Position numbers and translations under genes: made by a program. The notes under the pieces are model-generated. The model was given only the letters and a program-made list of their open reading frames with translations, had not been told where the DNA came from and made no database searches. Positions 1-6,368 of a stretch of 7,474 nucleotides of DNA are shown in pieces. The stretch is from ChocPot-Mid sp964511865 (GTDB lineage Bacteria > Bacteroidota > Ignavibacteria > Kapaibacteriales > UBA2268): positions 1 to 7,474 of the forward strand of contig CAZEHW010000183.1 of NCBI GenBank assembly GCA_964511865.1. The letters run 5' to 3'. Each line of letters starts with the position of its first letter. Within the stretch, counting starts at the first letter, position 1.

Positions 1-1271
1 ATGGAGATGCACCAAATATTACTGCAGTTTCTTCGAACCCTACTTATGCCGGTTATCCTGTAACAATAACAGGGACCAATTTAGGATTTTCTTCTGAAAA
101 TGGATATGTAGAAATAAATGGGAAAAAAGCAACAAAATATATCTTTTGGTCATATAATCTTGTAATAGCTATTTTGCCCAATGATGCTACAACTGGGAAA
201 TTGACAGTTGTCTATGGAGATCAAACTTCAAACGCTTTTAATTTAACAATTAATTCTCCTTCGACCACAGATGCTCCTGTCATAAATGATTTTGACCAGG
301 CAAAACCATCTCCAAGAAACATGATAGGTATCGAAGGTTCAAATTTCGGAGATGGACAAAATGGTAATTATGTAATATTTAATGGTGTAATTGCATCAAA
401 ATATATTAGCTGGAAAGACAAAAAGATTGTTGTCGAAGTGCCTACAGGTGCTACTTCCGGTGATGTTTATGTTTATGTCAATGGACAAATATCAAATGCT
501 AAAAATTTAGAAATTCAATCGGAAATATATTTGTTAGAACAAGTTTTGGTTTCCGGTGGAAAGTTTATGATGGGGGCAGAAGATGAACTTTCAGGATTCA
601 GCTCTCCAAAACATGAGGTTATTGTTTCAAAACCATTTTATATTTCGAAATACGAGATAACACAGGAAATATGGGATCAGGTATCTACTATTGAAGATAA
701 TAGCTATAATCAAGGTGAGAATAATCCCGTAGAGAGAGTATCTTGGTTAAACGCATGTAAATTCTGTAACTCACTTTCTATTAGAGAAAGATTAGACCAA
801 GTCTACACAATAACTGGAGAAGAAGTAATTGCAAATTGGAATGCAAACGGCTACAGGTTACCGACTGAAGCTGAATGGGAACTTGCCGCAAGAGCAGGAA
901 GTGATTATAAGTACGGAAAAGGTCATGATGGTAATAATGGAGTCGTAAATAATATGTCCTGGCATAATGAAAACGCCGGCAATAGCACACATGAAGTTGG
1001 AACGAAACAAGCAAATTCATTTGGTATTTATGATATGCTTGGTAATGTAAAAGAATGGTGTTGGGATTGGTTCGATGCCGAATATTATGCCGAAACCAAT
1101 AATAATTTTGACCCTAAGGGTTCTAATAACAGAGATGGTGGAAAAGCATTAAGAGGCGGTTCATATACTGAAGATAAAATAAAAACCACTTGCTCTTATC
1201 GCTGGGGTCAACAGCATACTATGGAATCAGAATACTACATTGGTTTTAGAGTTGTTAGAAATGCAAGATAA
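1..1271 (+). CDS. TIG-repeat protein with C-terminal FGE-like (SUMF1-type) domain, 5' partial
   Basis: The frame is open from the window edge (first full codon at 3) to TAA at 1269-1271, so the start lies upstream; about 422 residues are visible. A TTG at 174 could pose as a start but sits inside an IPT/TIG domain that is already under way. Visible domains are TIG A (about 4-84), TIG B (about 91-172) and an FGE-sulfatase/SUMF1-type domain (about 178-422). The last shows GGKFMMG, SPKHEV, YEITQE, RLPTEAEWE (285-293), GNVKEWCWDW (347-356), LRGGS (383-387) and a GFRVVRN ending. True FGE enzymes use two cysteines just after RGGS; here there is one (C397), so oxidase activity is doubtful. By analogy with the intact paralogue 55 bp downstream it is probably an exported lipoprotein on the cell surface or in the periplasm. 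The domain calls are firm; the ligand and role are unknown. Confidence 0.9.
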   Translation, partial: GDAPNITAVSSNPTYAGYPVTITGTNLGFSSENGYVEINGKKATKYIFWSYNLVIAILPNDATTGKLTVVYGDQTSNAFNLTINSPSTTDAPVINDFDQAKPSPRNMIGIEGSNFGDGQNGNYVIFNGVIASKYISWKDKKIVVEVPTGATSGDVYVYVNGQISNAKNLEIQSEIYLLEQVLVSGGKFMMGAEDELSGFSSPKHEVIVSKPFYISKYEITQEIWDQVSTIEDNSYNQGENNPVERVSWLNACKFCNSLSIRERLDQVYTITGEEVIANWNANGYRLPTEAEWELAARAGSDYKYGKGHDGNNGVVNNMSWHNENAGNSTHEVGTKQANSFGIYDMLGNVKEWCWDWFDAEYYAETNNNFDPKGSNNRDGGKALRGGSYTEDKIKTTCSYRWGQQHTMESEYYIGFRVVRNAR

Positions 1272-1326
1272 ATTTTTAAAAAAATGATAAATAAGTATTA
1301 ATTATATATATTTTAAGGGTCTGAAT

Positions 1327-3264
1327 ATGTTAAAAAGAGTTTTATTATTAATTTTTGGAACTATTTTTTTAAGTGGAATAATTTTTACAGCTTGTGATGA
1401 TAATCCGGTAAATCCACCTGATAATAAAAAGGATACGGTTGCGATTCCCGAACTGCTGGTTATAGAACCGGTTACAGGTGTGCCGGGAGATGAAATTAAC
1501 CTGATGGGTAAAAATTTTGGAACAAACAGAGGTTCAAGTTATATTTTATTTGGTGAAGTTAAACCTCTTAGCTCAGACTATATGAACTGGAGCGATTCGA
1601 TAATAACTTTAAAAATACCTGCTTTGGCTATGACAGGTTATGTTAAAGTTGTAATTGTTTATTCCGATACTACTGTTATGTCTGAATCTATTTATTTTAA
1701 TATCGGCAGTAATGTTGGTCCTCCTTTTATCAGTAGAATAAAACCTGATAAGGCTTATGCCGGTGATACAGTTACAATTGATGGCTCAAACTTCTTGAAT
1801 CAAAGAGATACGAATTATGTGAAGTTTCTCTCCAATCAATTACCGAACTCTGATTATATCTCATGGACAGGGTCAAAAATAATTTTTAGAGTTCCGGCAA
1901 ATGCCACTCCGGCTTCAGGAAAGATTCAAATTATTGTTCGGAAACTTTTAAGTAACGAAGTTAATTTTACTGTTTTGCAAAAAGCAGTAATTAATCCTCC
2001 TGCTATTGAATACATAGACCCTTCAACTGCCAAACCCGGTGACACACTTTATATACATGGTATTGATTTTTCGGATTCAAGAAAGAACCATAATGGATAT
2101 GTTGTAATTGGGGGCATAACAGCTAATCAAGATGAAAACTTTGTTGATTGGAAGGATGACATTATTGTTATGGTTTGTCCTAAAGGAGTACAAACCGGCA
2201 AACTTTTTGTCTACAAGGATGATTTAAAAAGTAATGAAGTTGACTTCACATTGGGAAATGAAGAGCCTCAACCTCCTGAAATAATTGCATTCTCAAAATA
2301 TGAAATTAAAAAAGGTGAATTTCTTGATATTACCGGTAAAAATTTTGGTGCAAATCAGGGAGTAAACAGCTCTTTGTATTTTGGTGGTAACAAGTTAAGC
2401 CGCGCAAAAATAATGTCATGGGTTGATAAAAAAATAACAATTCAAATCCCTGATACAGTAGCAGGTATGTACGAAATCTATGTTTCGGTAGAAGGTCTTG
2501 AAAGTAACCGTATGAATATTACTGTTTATGATTATACAAAAACTTACTTAATTGAAACTGTACTCATCACAGCAGGTACATTTATGATGGGAACAGATGA
2601 AGAGGATTTATGGGCAAGCCCCAAACATCAGGTAACTTTAACAAGAGACTTCTACATGAGTAAATATGAAATTACTCAGGAAAAATATCAGGAAGTAGCA
2701 ATTACATGGACTGATCCCTTACCGGCTGACAGAGGTCCACAGAAACCATCCAATGTTACTAAATGGATAAATATTGTTAAGTGGTGTAATGATGCATCTG
2801 TAAAAGACGGATTACAGTCATGCTATACAATTAATGGTGAGGATGTTACATGTGATTTTACCAAGAATGGTTATAGACTCCCGACTGAAGCTGAATGGGA
2901 ATACGCTTGCCGTGCTGGGACTACCGGAGATTTGAACTATACAGGAAACATTGAAGACTATGCATGGGTTAAAAGCAATGCTGGTCTTGGATTAAATGAT
3001 GTTGGACAGAAACTACCCAATGATTGGGGCTTATACGATATGTACGGTAATGCTGCAGAATGGTGTTGGGACTGGCTTGGAGAATTTTCAGATTCACCTG
3101 AAACTGACCCAAAAGGTCCAAATGATTTTGAAGGAAATGGCAAAGTATTAAGAGGTGGTAGTATCTTATCTACTGGTGAAGAAATAAAATCATGGTCAAG
3201 GTTAGATGTTCATCCTGATAATCAAAACAGGGAAATTGGTTTCAGGGTTGTAAGGAATAAATAA
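1327..3264 (+). CDS. Lipoprotein with four IPT/TIG repeats and a C-terminal FGE-like domain
   Basis: This is a complete 645-residue protein. A Lys/Arg start and hydrophobic stretch lead to a lipobox ending at C23 (FTAC), followed by DDNPVNPP, which indicates a lipoprotein signal peptide. Four Ig-like TIG repeats follow at about 40-126, 132-216, 224-309 and 317-400. Each has a PGD- or KGE-like turn and a W-x-x-x-x-I-x-x-x-x-P strand motif. The FGE-sulfatase-type domain spans about 406-645, with GTFMMG, SPKHQV, YEITQE, RLPTEAEWE (517-525), GNAAEWCWDW (574-583), LRGGS (608-612) and IGFRVVRN (637-644). No cysteine lies between LRGGS and the C terminus, so the FGE Cys pair is absent and formylglycine synthesis is unlikely. 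The ATG follows AAGGG at 1315-1319, a weak Shine-Dalgarno match. It is a tandem paralogue of the upstream gene. A role in surface binding or envelope scaffolding is inference. Confidence 0.93.
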   Translation: MLKRVLLLIFGTIFLSGIIFTACDDNPVNPPDNKKDTVAIPELLVIEPVTGVPGDEINLMGKNFGTNRGSSYILFGEVKPLSSDYMNWSDSIITLKIPALAMTGYVKVVIVYSDTTVMSESIYFNIGSNVGPPFISRIKPDKAYAGDTVTIDGSNFLNQRDTNYVKFLSNQLPNSDYISWTGSKIIFRVPANATPASGKIQIIVRKLLSNEVNFTVLQKAVINPPAIEYIDPSTAKPGDTLYIHGIDFSDSRKNHNGYVVIGGITANQDENFVDWKDDIIVMVCPKGVQTGKLFVYKDDLKSNEVDFTLGNEEPQPPEIIAFSKYEIKKGEFLDITGKNFGANQGVNSSLYFGGNKLSRAKIMSWVDKKITIQIPDTVAGMYEIYVSVEGLESNRMNITVYDYTKTYLIETVLITAGTFMMGTDEEDLWASPKHQVTLTRDFYMSKYEITQEKYQEVAITWTDPLPADRGPQKPSNVTKWINIVKWCNDASVKDGLQSCYTINGEDVTCDFTKNGYRLPTEAEWEYACRAGTTGDLNYTGNIEDYAWVKSNAGLGLNDVGQKLPNDWGLYDMYGNAAEWCWDWLGEFSDSPETDPKGPNDFEGNGKVLRGGSILSTGEEIKSWSRLDVHPDNQNREIGFRVVRNK

Positions 3265-3287
3265 GTCGGTAGTCGACAGTCGTCAGT
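3264..3287. repeat. AGTCG-type intergenic repeat directly after a stop codon
   Basis: AGTCGGTAGTCGACAGTCG and a few further bases contain four GTC-based units (GTCGGT, GTCGAC, GTCGTC and related forms). The run begins with the last base of the preceding stop codon. The word AGTCGGTA recurs at 4359-4366 after folK. It is short and degenerate, lacks a T-tract, and does not form a convincing terminator. It is probably a small dispersed intergenic repeat; its genome-wide copy number cannot be judged from this window. Confidence 0.5.
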
Positions 3288-3318
3288 TAAAACGAGATGG
3301 GGAGGAATGAACGTTATT

Positions 3319-3361
3319 AAAAACTTTGCGATACTTTGCGAAAAACTTTGAGTACTTTGCA
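3319..3361. repeat. Imperfect tandem repeat of an ACTTTG-containing 21-22 bp unit
   Basis: Two adjacent units, 3319-3340 and 3341-3361, both begin AAAAACTTTG and continue to TACTTTG. This puts four ACTTTG words at 3323, 3333, 3345 and 3354, about 9-12 bp apart and so roughly one helical turn. The repeat lies 36 bp upstream of the folB start. It could be a dispersed non-coding repeat or a tandem protein-binding site. The TACTTTG word resembles, but does not match, the Bacteroidota -7 box TAnnTTTG. Confidence 0.55.
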
Positions 3362-3397
3362 TTTAAATTTATTTATTAAAAATTTATTGAGAAATAT

Positions 3398-3790
3398 ATG
3401 AAAAAAGCTTCTTTAATGAAATTGAGTATTAATGGTGCTCAGTTTTATGCGTACCATGGTGTTAAAAATGAAGAACAACAATTGGGTGGCAAATACGAAG
3501 TGGACTTAGATATGTACTATGATGCCACTCATGCAATTATAAATGATGATGTAAATCTTGCACTAAATTATGAGGAAGCATTCTTTTGTATCGAGGAAAT
3601 AATTGCCGGTGAAAATTATAATCTGATTGAAACTCTTGCCAGAGAAATTTTGAATTTATTGATGGAAAAATTTCCTGAACTTATGAAAGCTAAAGTCAGA
3701 GTTCGTAAGATGGGTGTTCCAATTAGGAGAATTATAAAATTTATTGAAGCTGAACAGTCAATATCGAGAAAGCAAAAGACTGATTCTTAA
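3398..3790 (+). CDS. folB: Dihydroneopterin aldolase
   Basis: Cytoplasmic folate enzyme that cleaves 7,8-dihydroneopterin to 6-hydroxymethyl-7,8-dihydropterin and glycolaldehyde. The 130-residue length and sequence fit the FolB family. YHGV is at 19-22, and by alignment to the known enzymes the active-site positions are E26, Y58 (ALNYEE), E78 (NLIETLA) and K104 (VRVRK). The usual proline-rich PPIPG turn after the lysine is replaced by GVPIRR, a modest variation. The start is ATG at 3398; ATG at 3416 (residue 7) would give the more typical short N terminus beginning MKLSINGAQ, so the first six residues are uncertain. The next gene is folK, which uses this enzyme's product, so the two are very likely co-transcribed. 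The C-terminal dozen residues are polar and probably disordered. Confidence 0.95.
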   Translation: MKKASLMKLSINGAQFYAYHGVKNEEQQLGGKYEVDLDMYYDATHAIINDDVNLALNYEEAFFCIEEIIAGENYNLIETLAREILNLLMEKFPELMKAKVRVRKMGVPIRRIIKFIEAEQSISRKQKTDS

Positions 3791-3843
3791 GTATACTTTT
3801 ACATAAATCTCTTTCTTGAACATTGAAAAAAGAAAAGATTAAT

Positions 3844-4353
3844 ATGATAGACCAGTCAAAAAAAGATGTATTTGTAATTTTATCTCTGGGTTCAAATATG
3901 GGACACAGAAAGGAGAATATCAATTTAGCATACAAGTTGCTGATGGATTCAAATGTCCTGTATTCTTCTAAAATATCATCTTTATATGAAACCGAACCTG
4001 TTGGTTATAAAAATCAGGATTGGTTCATTAATGCCGCAATTTCAGGTATGACAAATTTATCTTTGAATAATTTAATACAGCTCTGTAAAAGTATTGAGTA
4101 CTCGATAGGAAGAAAGAAACGTGAAACCGGGGTTGAGCGTGAAATTGATATTGATATAATATTTTATGGTGATGAGTTACACGAAACCGATGAACTTACT
4201 ATCCCACACCTGAGAATGCATGAACGTAAATTTGTGCTTGAACCGATTGCGGAAATTGCAGGAAAAGTAAAGCACCCGAAATTTAATAAATCAATAATTC
4301 AATTATTGAAAGAGTGTAAAGATGATTCTGTGGTTCGTAAGCTTTCTAAGTAG
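3844..4353 (+). CDS. folK: 6-hydroxymethyl-7,8-dihydropterin pyrophosphokinase (HPPK)
   Basis: Transfers pyrophosphate from ATP to 6-hydroxymethyl-7,8-dihydropterin, the step after FolB in folate synthesis. HPPK hallmarks are present: SLGSNMGHR near the N terminus, the YETEPVG loop followed by NQDWFINAA, GRKKRE, the Mg-binding pair in REIDIDIIFYG (D102 and D104 from this start), and IPHLRMHERKFVLEPIAEIA. The usual GPR before the aspartates reads VER. From ATG at 3844 the protein is 169 residues. An in-frame TTG at 3823 would add seven Lys-rich residues. I prefer the ATG because it follows a purine-rich AAAAAAGAAAAG stretch and gives a typical HPPK N terminus. It ends at TAG (4351-4353), which lies inside an AGTCG-type repeat. 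The gap to folB is 53 bp from this start, or 32 bp from the TTG. Confidence 0.94.
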   Translation: MIDQSKKDVFVILSLGSNMGHRKENINLAYKLLMDSNVLYSSKISSLYETEPVGYKNQDWFINAAISGMTNLSLNNLIQLCKSIEYSIGRKKRETGVEREIDIDIIFYGDELHETDELTIPHLRMHERKFVLEPIAEIAGKVKHPKFNKSIIQLLKECKDDSVVRKLSK

Positions 4354-4366
4354 TCGATAGTCGGTA
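4348..4366. repeat. Second AGTCG-type repeat, overlapping the folK stop codon
   Basis: AAGTAGTCGATAGTCGGTA contains two AGTCG words, and the folK stop codon TAG (4351-4353) is part of the repeat. The AGTCGGTA word at 4359-4366 matches that at 3264-3271, also immediately after a gene. The next 56 bp up to dnaG are AT-rich with no clear hairpin or promoter. Confidence 0.45.
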
Positions 4367-4408
4367 AATGCGAACTAATGTAAAAATATTATAATTTTAA
4401 CAATATAA

Positions 4409-4426
4409 ATGAAAATATTAATTTGA
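4409..4426 (+). other. Five-codon mini-ORF overlapping the dnaG start (possible translational coupling)
   Basis: ATG at 4409 opens MKILI and stops at TGA (4424-4426). That TGA shares two bases with the proposed TTG start of dnaG (4423-4425), giving the TTGA arrangement often seen at coupled starts. It is the only ATG close upstream of dnaG and is out of frame with it. Whether it is translated is unknown; chance is quite possible in DNA this AT-rich. Confidence 0.25.
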
Positions 4427-6321
4427 ATATTACTCCTGAAATAAAAGATAGAATTTTGAGTAGTCTGGATATTGTTGATATAATTTCAGATGTTGTTGAT
4501 TTACATCGTAAAGGCATAAATTATTGGGCTTTGTGTCCATTCCACGGAGAAAAAACGCCATCATTTTCCGTTTCCCCTACAAAAGGAATCTACAAATGTT
4601 TTGGTTGTGGTGTATCCGGTAATATTATAACATTTCAAATGGAATATTACAAAATGTCATATCCCGAAGCAATGAAGGAATTGGCAAGAAGAGCAGGTAT
4701 ATTTCTTGAAGACAGACCGTTGAGTCCATTTGAAAAAGAAAAACAATCCAAGAGAGAATTATCCTTAAGTGCCTTGAAAGCATCTTCTGACTTTTATCAT
4801 AAAATGTTAAAATCAGCTTCGGGAAAGACAGCTTTAGGATATTTGAGAAAAAGAGAATTTTCTGATGATTTGATTGATAATTTTGAGTTGGGTTATTCTC
4901 CCGATGCATGGGATGGATTAATATTGGAATTGAGAAAACAAAATTTTGATGATTTGACTTTAATTGATGCTGGATTAGTGATTGAAAGAGATGATGGCGA
5001 TATTTATGACCGGTTCAGAAATAGAGTTATGTTTCCGATTCATGACCATTTAGGGAAAATAGTGGGCTTTGGAGCCAGATTACTTGATGACGAAATTAAA
5101 CAGGCAAAATATATTAATTCCCCTCAAACAGATGTATATGATAAAAGCAAGATTCTTTATGGGCTTTTCCAATCAAAGGAAGAAATAAGAAGAAAAGGTT
5201 TTGCAATTTTAACAGAAGGATATGCTGATGTTTTAACTTTACAGCAGGCAGGTTATCGTAATGCTATTGCTTCCAGTGGGACATCATTAACAAGAGAACA
5301 ATTGAATTCTTTGTACAGGTATTGTAAAACTATTTATTTGGTATTCGATGCTGATGAAGCAGGTATTAAAGCTACTGAAAGGGGACTTGAACTTGCTTTG
5401 GAAAACGGATTCAATGTCAGGATTGTTGAATTACCGCAGGGTGAGGATCCTGATAGTATTATTCGAAATTTGGGTGGAAAAAATTTTCAGGTTTATCTTG
5501 ATGAAGCAGTCAATTTTTTAGATTTTCTGATTAAAAAATATAACAACAATAAAAGTTTTGACAACCCCACAGAAAAAGTAAAAGCTATTAGAAATTTTGT
5601 TGAACTAATTATTAAAATACCTGACAGGTTACAGCATGACGAATATATCAAACAGCTTGTTCTGAAAATGAACCTGACAGACAGACAGCTAAATCAGATT
5701 TATAAAGAAAAAACAAAGATTGAAAGGGAGCTATCAAAAAATCGGCAGTCAAAATCTGATTTAGATGAAAAAAAATTGAATGAAATTTCGTCAACACCGA
5801 AGGAAGAAGTAAATGATATTCCTAAAATTCAATTTCATGATAAGATTTTACCTGAAGAGGCGATCCTGCTTCAATTATTATTAATCGAAAAAGATTCATA
5901 TCAAATAATGACAGATTTATATAATATTAATGAATCTAAATTTCATACTGATATTGGTAAGTCATTGCTAAAAAATTTATTGAGAATCAGACAAGATATC
6001 ACTGATGTATCAAAAGCATATTTCGATGACAAGGAAATGACTCCACAGGAAAAAGATTTACTAACTGATTTAATATTCAGAGATGCAAAGTCAAGTGAAA
6101 AATGGAGTGAATATTCTAACAGAAATACTGATAAAGACATTAAGAGAATTGTTCAGGACTCAATTATTAAATTAGAATTGATAGATATCAAAAAAAAGCA
6201 GGATGAAATTCAAAGAAAATTGAAGAATAATGAATATAGCGATGAAATTATGGAGCTTTTAAAACAGCAAATGGAATTAACTGAAAAAGAAAAAAAGCTT
6301 GAGAAATTGCTTTTTAGATAA
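4423..6321 (+). CDS. dnaG: DNA primase DnaG
   Basis: Synthesises the RNA primers for chromosomal replication, working with the DnaB helicase. At 632 residues it is full length for the family. The CHC2 zinc ribbon has C38, H41 (CPFH), C59 and C62 (CFGCG). The catalytic core has RFRNRVMFPI (197-206), NSPQT (232-236) and LYGL (245-248). The TOPRIM acidic residues are E265 (EGYADV, usually EGYMDV), D309 and D311 (FDADEAG), with EDPDS at 341-345. Residues about 475-632 are a helical, Lys/Glu-rich domain that should bind DnaB. The start is TTG: the frame has a stop at 4381 and no ATG before residue 73, and TTG gives the normal spacing to the DIVDII helix and zinc ribbon. No Shine-Dalgarno sequence is visible. 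It lies between folK and a YbbR gene rather than beside rpsU/rpoD as in E. coli. Confidence 0.97.
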   Translation: MNITPEIKDRILSSLDIVDIISDVVDLHRKGINYWALCPFHGEKTPSFSVSPTKGIYKCFGCGVSGNIITFQMEYYKMSYPEAMKELARRAGIFLEDRPLSPFEKEKQSKRELSLSALKASSDFYHKMLKSASGKTALGYLRKREFSDDLIDNFELGYSPDAWDGLILELRKQNFDDLTLIDAGLVIERDDGDIYDRFRNRVMFPIHDHLGKIVGFGARLLDDEIKQAKYINSPQTDVYDKSKILYGLFQSKEEIRRKGFAILTEGYADVLTLQQAGYRNAIASSGTSLTREQLNSLYRYCKTIYLVFDADEAGIKATERGLELALENGFNVRIVELPQGEDPDSIIRNLGGKNFQVYLDEAVNFLDFLIKKYNNNKSFDNPTEKVKAIRNFVELIIKIPDRLQHDEYIKQLVLKMNLTDRQLNQIYKEKTKIERELSKNRQSKSDLDEKKLNEISSTPKEEVNDIPKIQFHDKILPEEAILLQLLLIEKDSYQIMTDLYNINESKFHTDIGKSLLKNLLRIRQDITDVSKAYFDDKEMTPQEKDLLTDLIFRDAKSSEKWSEYSNRNTDKDIKRIVQDSIIKLELIDIKKKQDEIQRKLKNNEYSDEIMELLKQQMELTEKEKKLEKLLFR

Positions 6322-6368
6322 ATTTTGTTTATTTTTCTCAAAAATATTATGTAATAAAACAATAAACA

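Noticed and set aside
174..176. TTG as the start of the first gene
   Set aside because: The frame is open back to the window edge and encodes the first two thirds of a TIG domain (from about position 12), so the gene begins outside the window.
781..1020. Minus-strand reading frames opposite the coding genes (also at 2958-3143, 3741-3935, 4625-4909, 5943-6140, 6725-6949)
   Set aside because: They lie opposite well-supported genes and their translations have low-complexity or domain-free composition, so they are antisense shadows.
1272..1326. Promoter or terminator between the two TIG/FGE genes
   Set aside because: The spacer is nearly all A and T; TATATTTT resembles a -7 box but lacks the G and has no matching TTTG at the right distance, and no GC-containing hairpin is present.
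1141..3261. Diversity-generating retroelement target with variable repeat
   Set aside because: The fold and position fit, but there is no reverse transcriptase or template repeat in the window, and the paralogue differences are not confined to adenines. Kept only as a question in the findings.
3307..3351. 14-codon ORF preceded by GGAGG
   Set aside because: GGAGG ends one base before the ATG, too close to act as a ribosome site, and the ORF runs through the ACTTTG repeat and has no recognisable product.
3265..3397. Folate (THF) riboswitch upstream of folB
   Set aside because: I see only short degenerate repeats and AT-rich DNA, with no paired-stem architecture of the size needed.
6292..6315. 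AAAAAGC/GCTTTTT hairpin at the end of dnaG as a terminator
   Set aside because: It lies within the last codons, has only two G-C pairs with a 10-base loop, and its T run is part of the stem rather than following it.
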